Assembly: GCF_015832195.1 (NCBI RefSeq)
Contig: NC_052017.1
Span: 11,918,790-11,982,789 of the forward strand
From: Motacilla alba alba
Lineage: Eukaryota; Chordata; Aves; Passeriformes; Motacillidae
DNA: 64,000 bases
Direction of reading: 5' to 3'
The stretch's first letter is position 1. Each line of letters opens with the position of its first letter. This document shows, piece after piece, positions 62,906 to 64,000 of the stretch. The position numbers and the translations under genes are program-made. Below the pieces are notes generated by a model. The model did not search any database and was not told the DNA's origin. It was given only the letters and a program-made list of their open reading frames with translations.

Positions 62906-64000
62906 TAATGAAAAACACATTCAAATTTCATTACTCCCAGGCTAATAGTTTTTTTAAACATTGATTTTCGGCAATTTTTTATATCTAGTGAAAAATTATT
63001 TATGGCTGAAAGGTATTTTTTGTGACTTCTCTAATCATGAGGATGAATATGAAATTCTAAGTCTCAGTTTGTACCATCTTAAAAGAAATAAATAAAACAG
63101 TTTGGCCAAACCCTCTATATGCTCATTTCTTCCTGTTAGCTGTAAAGATCTTGATAGTGACCAACTTAGATGTAAATGCCTTTATGATGGATGTCTAAAG
63201 ATAGGCAAGGGATCATCTCATCTGTCAGGACAGGCATAAAAATTCCTTGCCTCTTCATCAGAGAAAACACTGCAAAGAGTTGAAATTATGCCTCCTCTGC
63301 TGCAACCTAAGAAATTCTTGCTCTCTGATTTTTCTTATGCACATTTAGAATAACATAAGGGGGATTAATGCTCTCAACAAATTGACATTTTAAACAGAAC
63401 ATTTTTATTCACAGTACACTTGTTAGTAATGCTGCTTAAATCTTCCACTGCTATTAGAGTAAAGCCCACCAAGCTCAACATGGTCTGTTTAGAAGACTAA
63501 CTATAATCCTCTGCTGTGGATTGATCAACAGGGAAGGTATCTTCTCTCTGGTCCCTCTGGGCAAAATTTGCCTTCAGAACTTGCTTTGTGTGATGAATGC
63601 TCTTAGAAGAAGAGGTGTCAAACCACTACACAACTGTATAGAAAAATCTTCAGGCTACTTCAGATCCAGGTAGGTTTTTTGACATCTCTCCATTTAGCGA
63701 CCCTTCCCATTTCTCATGGTTCAATGAGAAATCTGGGCATAGCTTTCACAAAGGAGATGGAAAGAAAAACTCTCCATCTGTCTGTGTGTTGTTGCCATTC
63801 CTGGAGTTTTTTGTTCCATTCATAACCAAGTCTGAAAAACTTATTTTCTCAAATACTAGAAGTTCCTACTCATTTTATATGAATGAATTCCTGGTGATAG
63901 CAATGGCTCTAATCAGCATTTCCTTGAAGGAGAGGCTTTGTAATCCAGTAATTTGCTTGTTTCAGGAGGGAACAGCCATCTGGCCAGTAAGCACACATGT

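Larger units (their letters stand above)
57931..64000. other. Non-coding sequence, no gene seen
   Basis: About 6 kb, AT-rich and stop-rich. The 126-codon minus-strand frame at 62128-62508 and the 91-codon plus frame at 59122-59397 have no recognisable domain. A poly-A run and an A/C-rich tract are listed separately. The window ends in non-coding sequence. Confidence 0.55.

Noticed and set aside
1..64000. CRISPR arrays, operons, bacterial insertion sequences or phage genes
   Set aside because: No direct-repeat/spacer pattern, no ribosome-binding-site-led ORFs and no coding density; the sequence is vertebrate non-coding DNA.

Overview
This window is vertebrate nuclear DNA, most likely from a bird. 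The main evidence is a set of CR1 (chicken repeat 1) LINE fragments. One is about 490 bp long (13225-13715) and follows the avian CR1 3' end closely, down to the tail built on the ATTCTATGATT motif. Two shorter fragments keep the same 3' end (near 29.6 kb and 43.45 kb). I recognise no Alu, L1 or other mammal-specific repeats, and the low repeat density fits a bird better than a turtle or crocodile, although those cannot be excluded. The species cannot be named from the sequence.

I found no protein-coding gene that I can support. The sequence is AT-rich and stop-rich in all six frames. The longest open frames (about 134, 132, 126, 117, 117 and 115 codons) match no family I recognise. No stretch shows a run of open frame bounded by convincing splice sites with recognisable domains. 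The window is best read as intergenic gene desert or the inside of a very long intron.

Layout. 1-13.1 kb: non-coding DNA with a (GA)n/G13 tract at 2.7 kb, a 31-copy CTCTC pentanucleotide array at 6.36-6.51 kb, a homeodomain/POU-motif-rich block at 9.04-9.19 kb and a short perfect hairpin at 11.0 kb. 13.1-13.7 kb: an (AT)n/(AC)n/T-run compound microsatellite abutting the 5'-truncated, internally deleted CR1. 13.7-38 kb: mostly featureless AT-rich DNA with several blocks that look like conserved regulatory elements (15.83-15.99, 26.33-26.53, 29.2-29.4, 31.08-31.5 and 34.98-35.04 kb) and one CR1 tail. 38.1-38.6 kb: a GC-rich island with splice-like edges followed by a (TTC)n array. 43.4-46.4 kb: a CR1 tail, a GC-richer block, and two diverged direct copies of an unidentified repeat about 700 bp apart. 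50.4-52.7 kb: the most feature-dense part, with a tRNA-derived MIR-like SINE, the longest ORF, a second MIR-like core in the opposite orientation, another old repeat fragment and two enhancer-like blocks. 52.7-64 kb: again mostly featureless.

There are no genes to place in a pathway. The plausible functional content is cis-regulatory, and that rests on motif density and composition only. Cross-species alignment is the decisive test. I did not find a new multi-gene system here. The most checkable oddities are the 45.5/46.2 kb repeat pair, the cluster of ancient SINE remnants at 50.4-51.85 kb beside the longest ORF, and the palindromic homeodomain/POU motifs.
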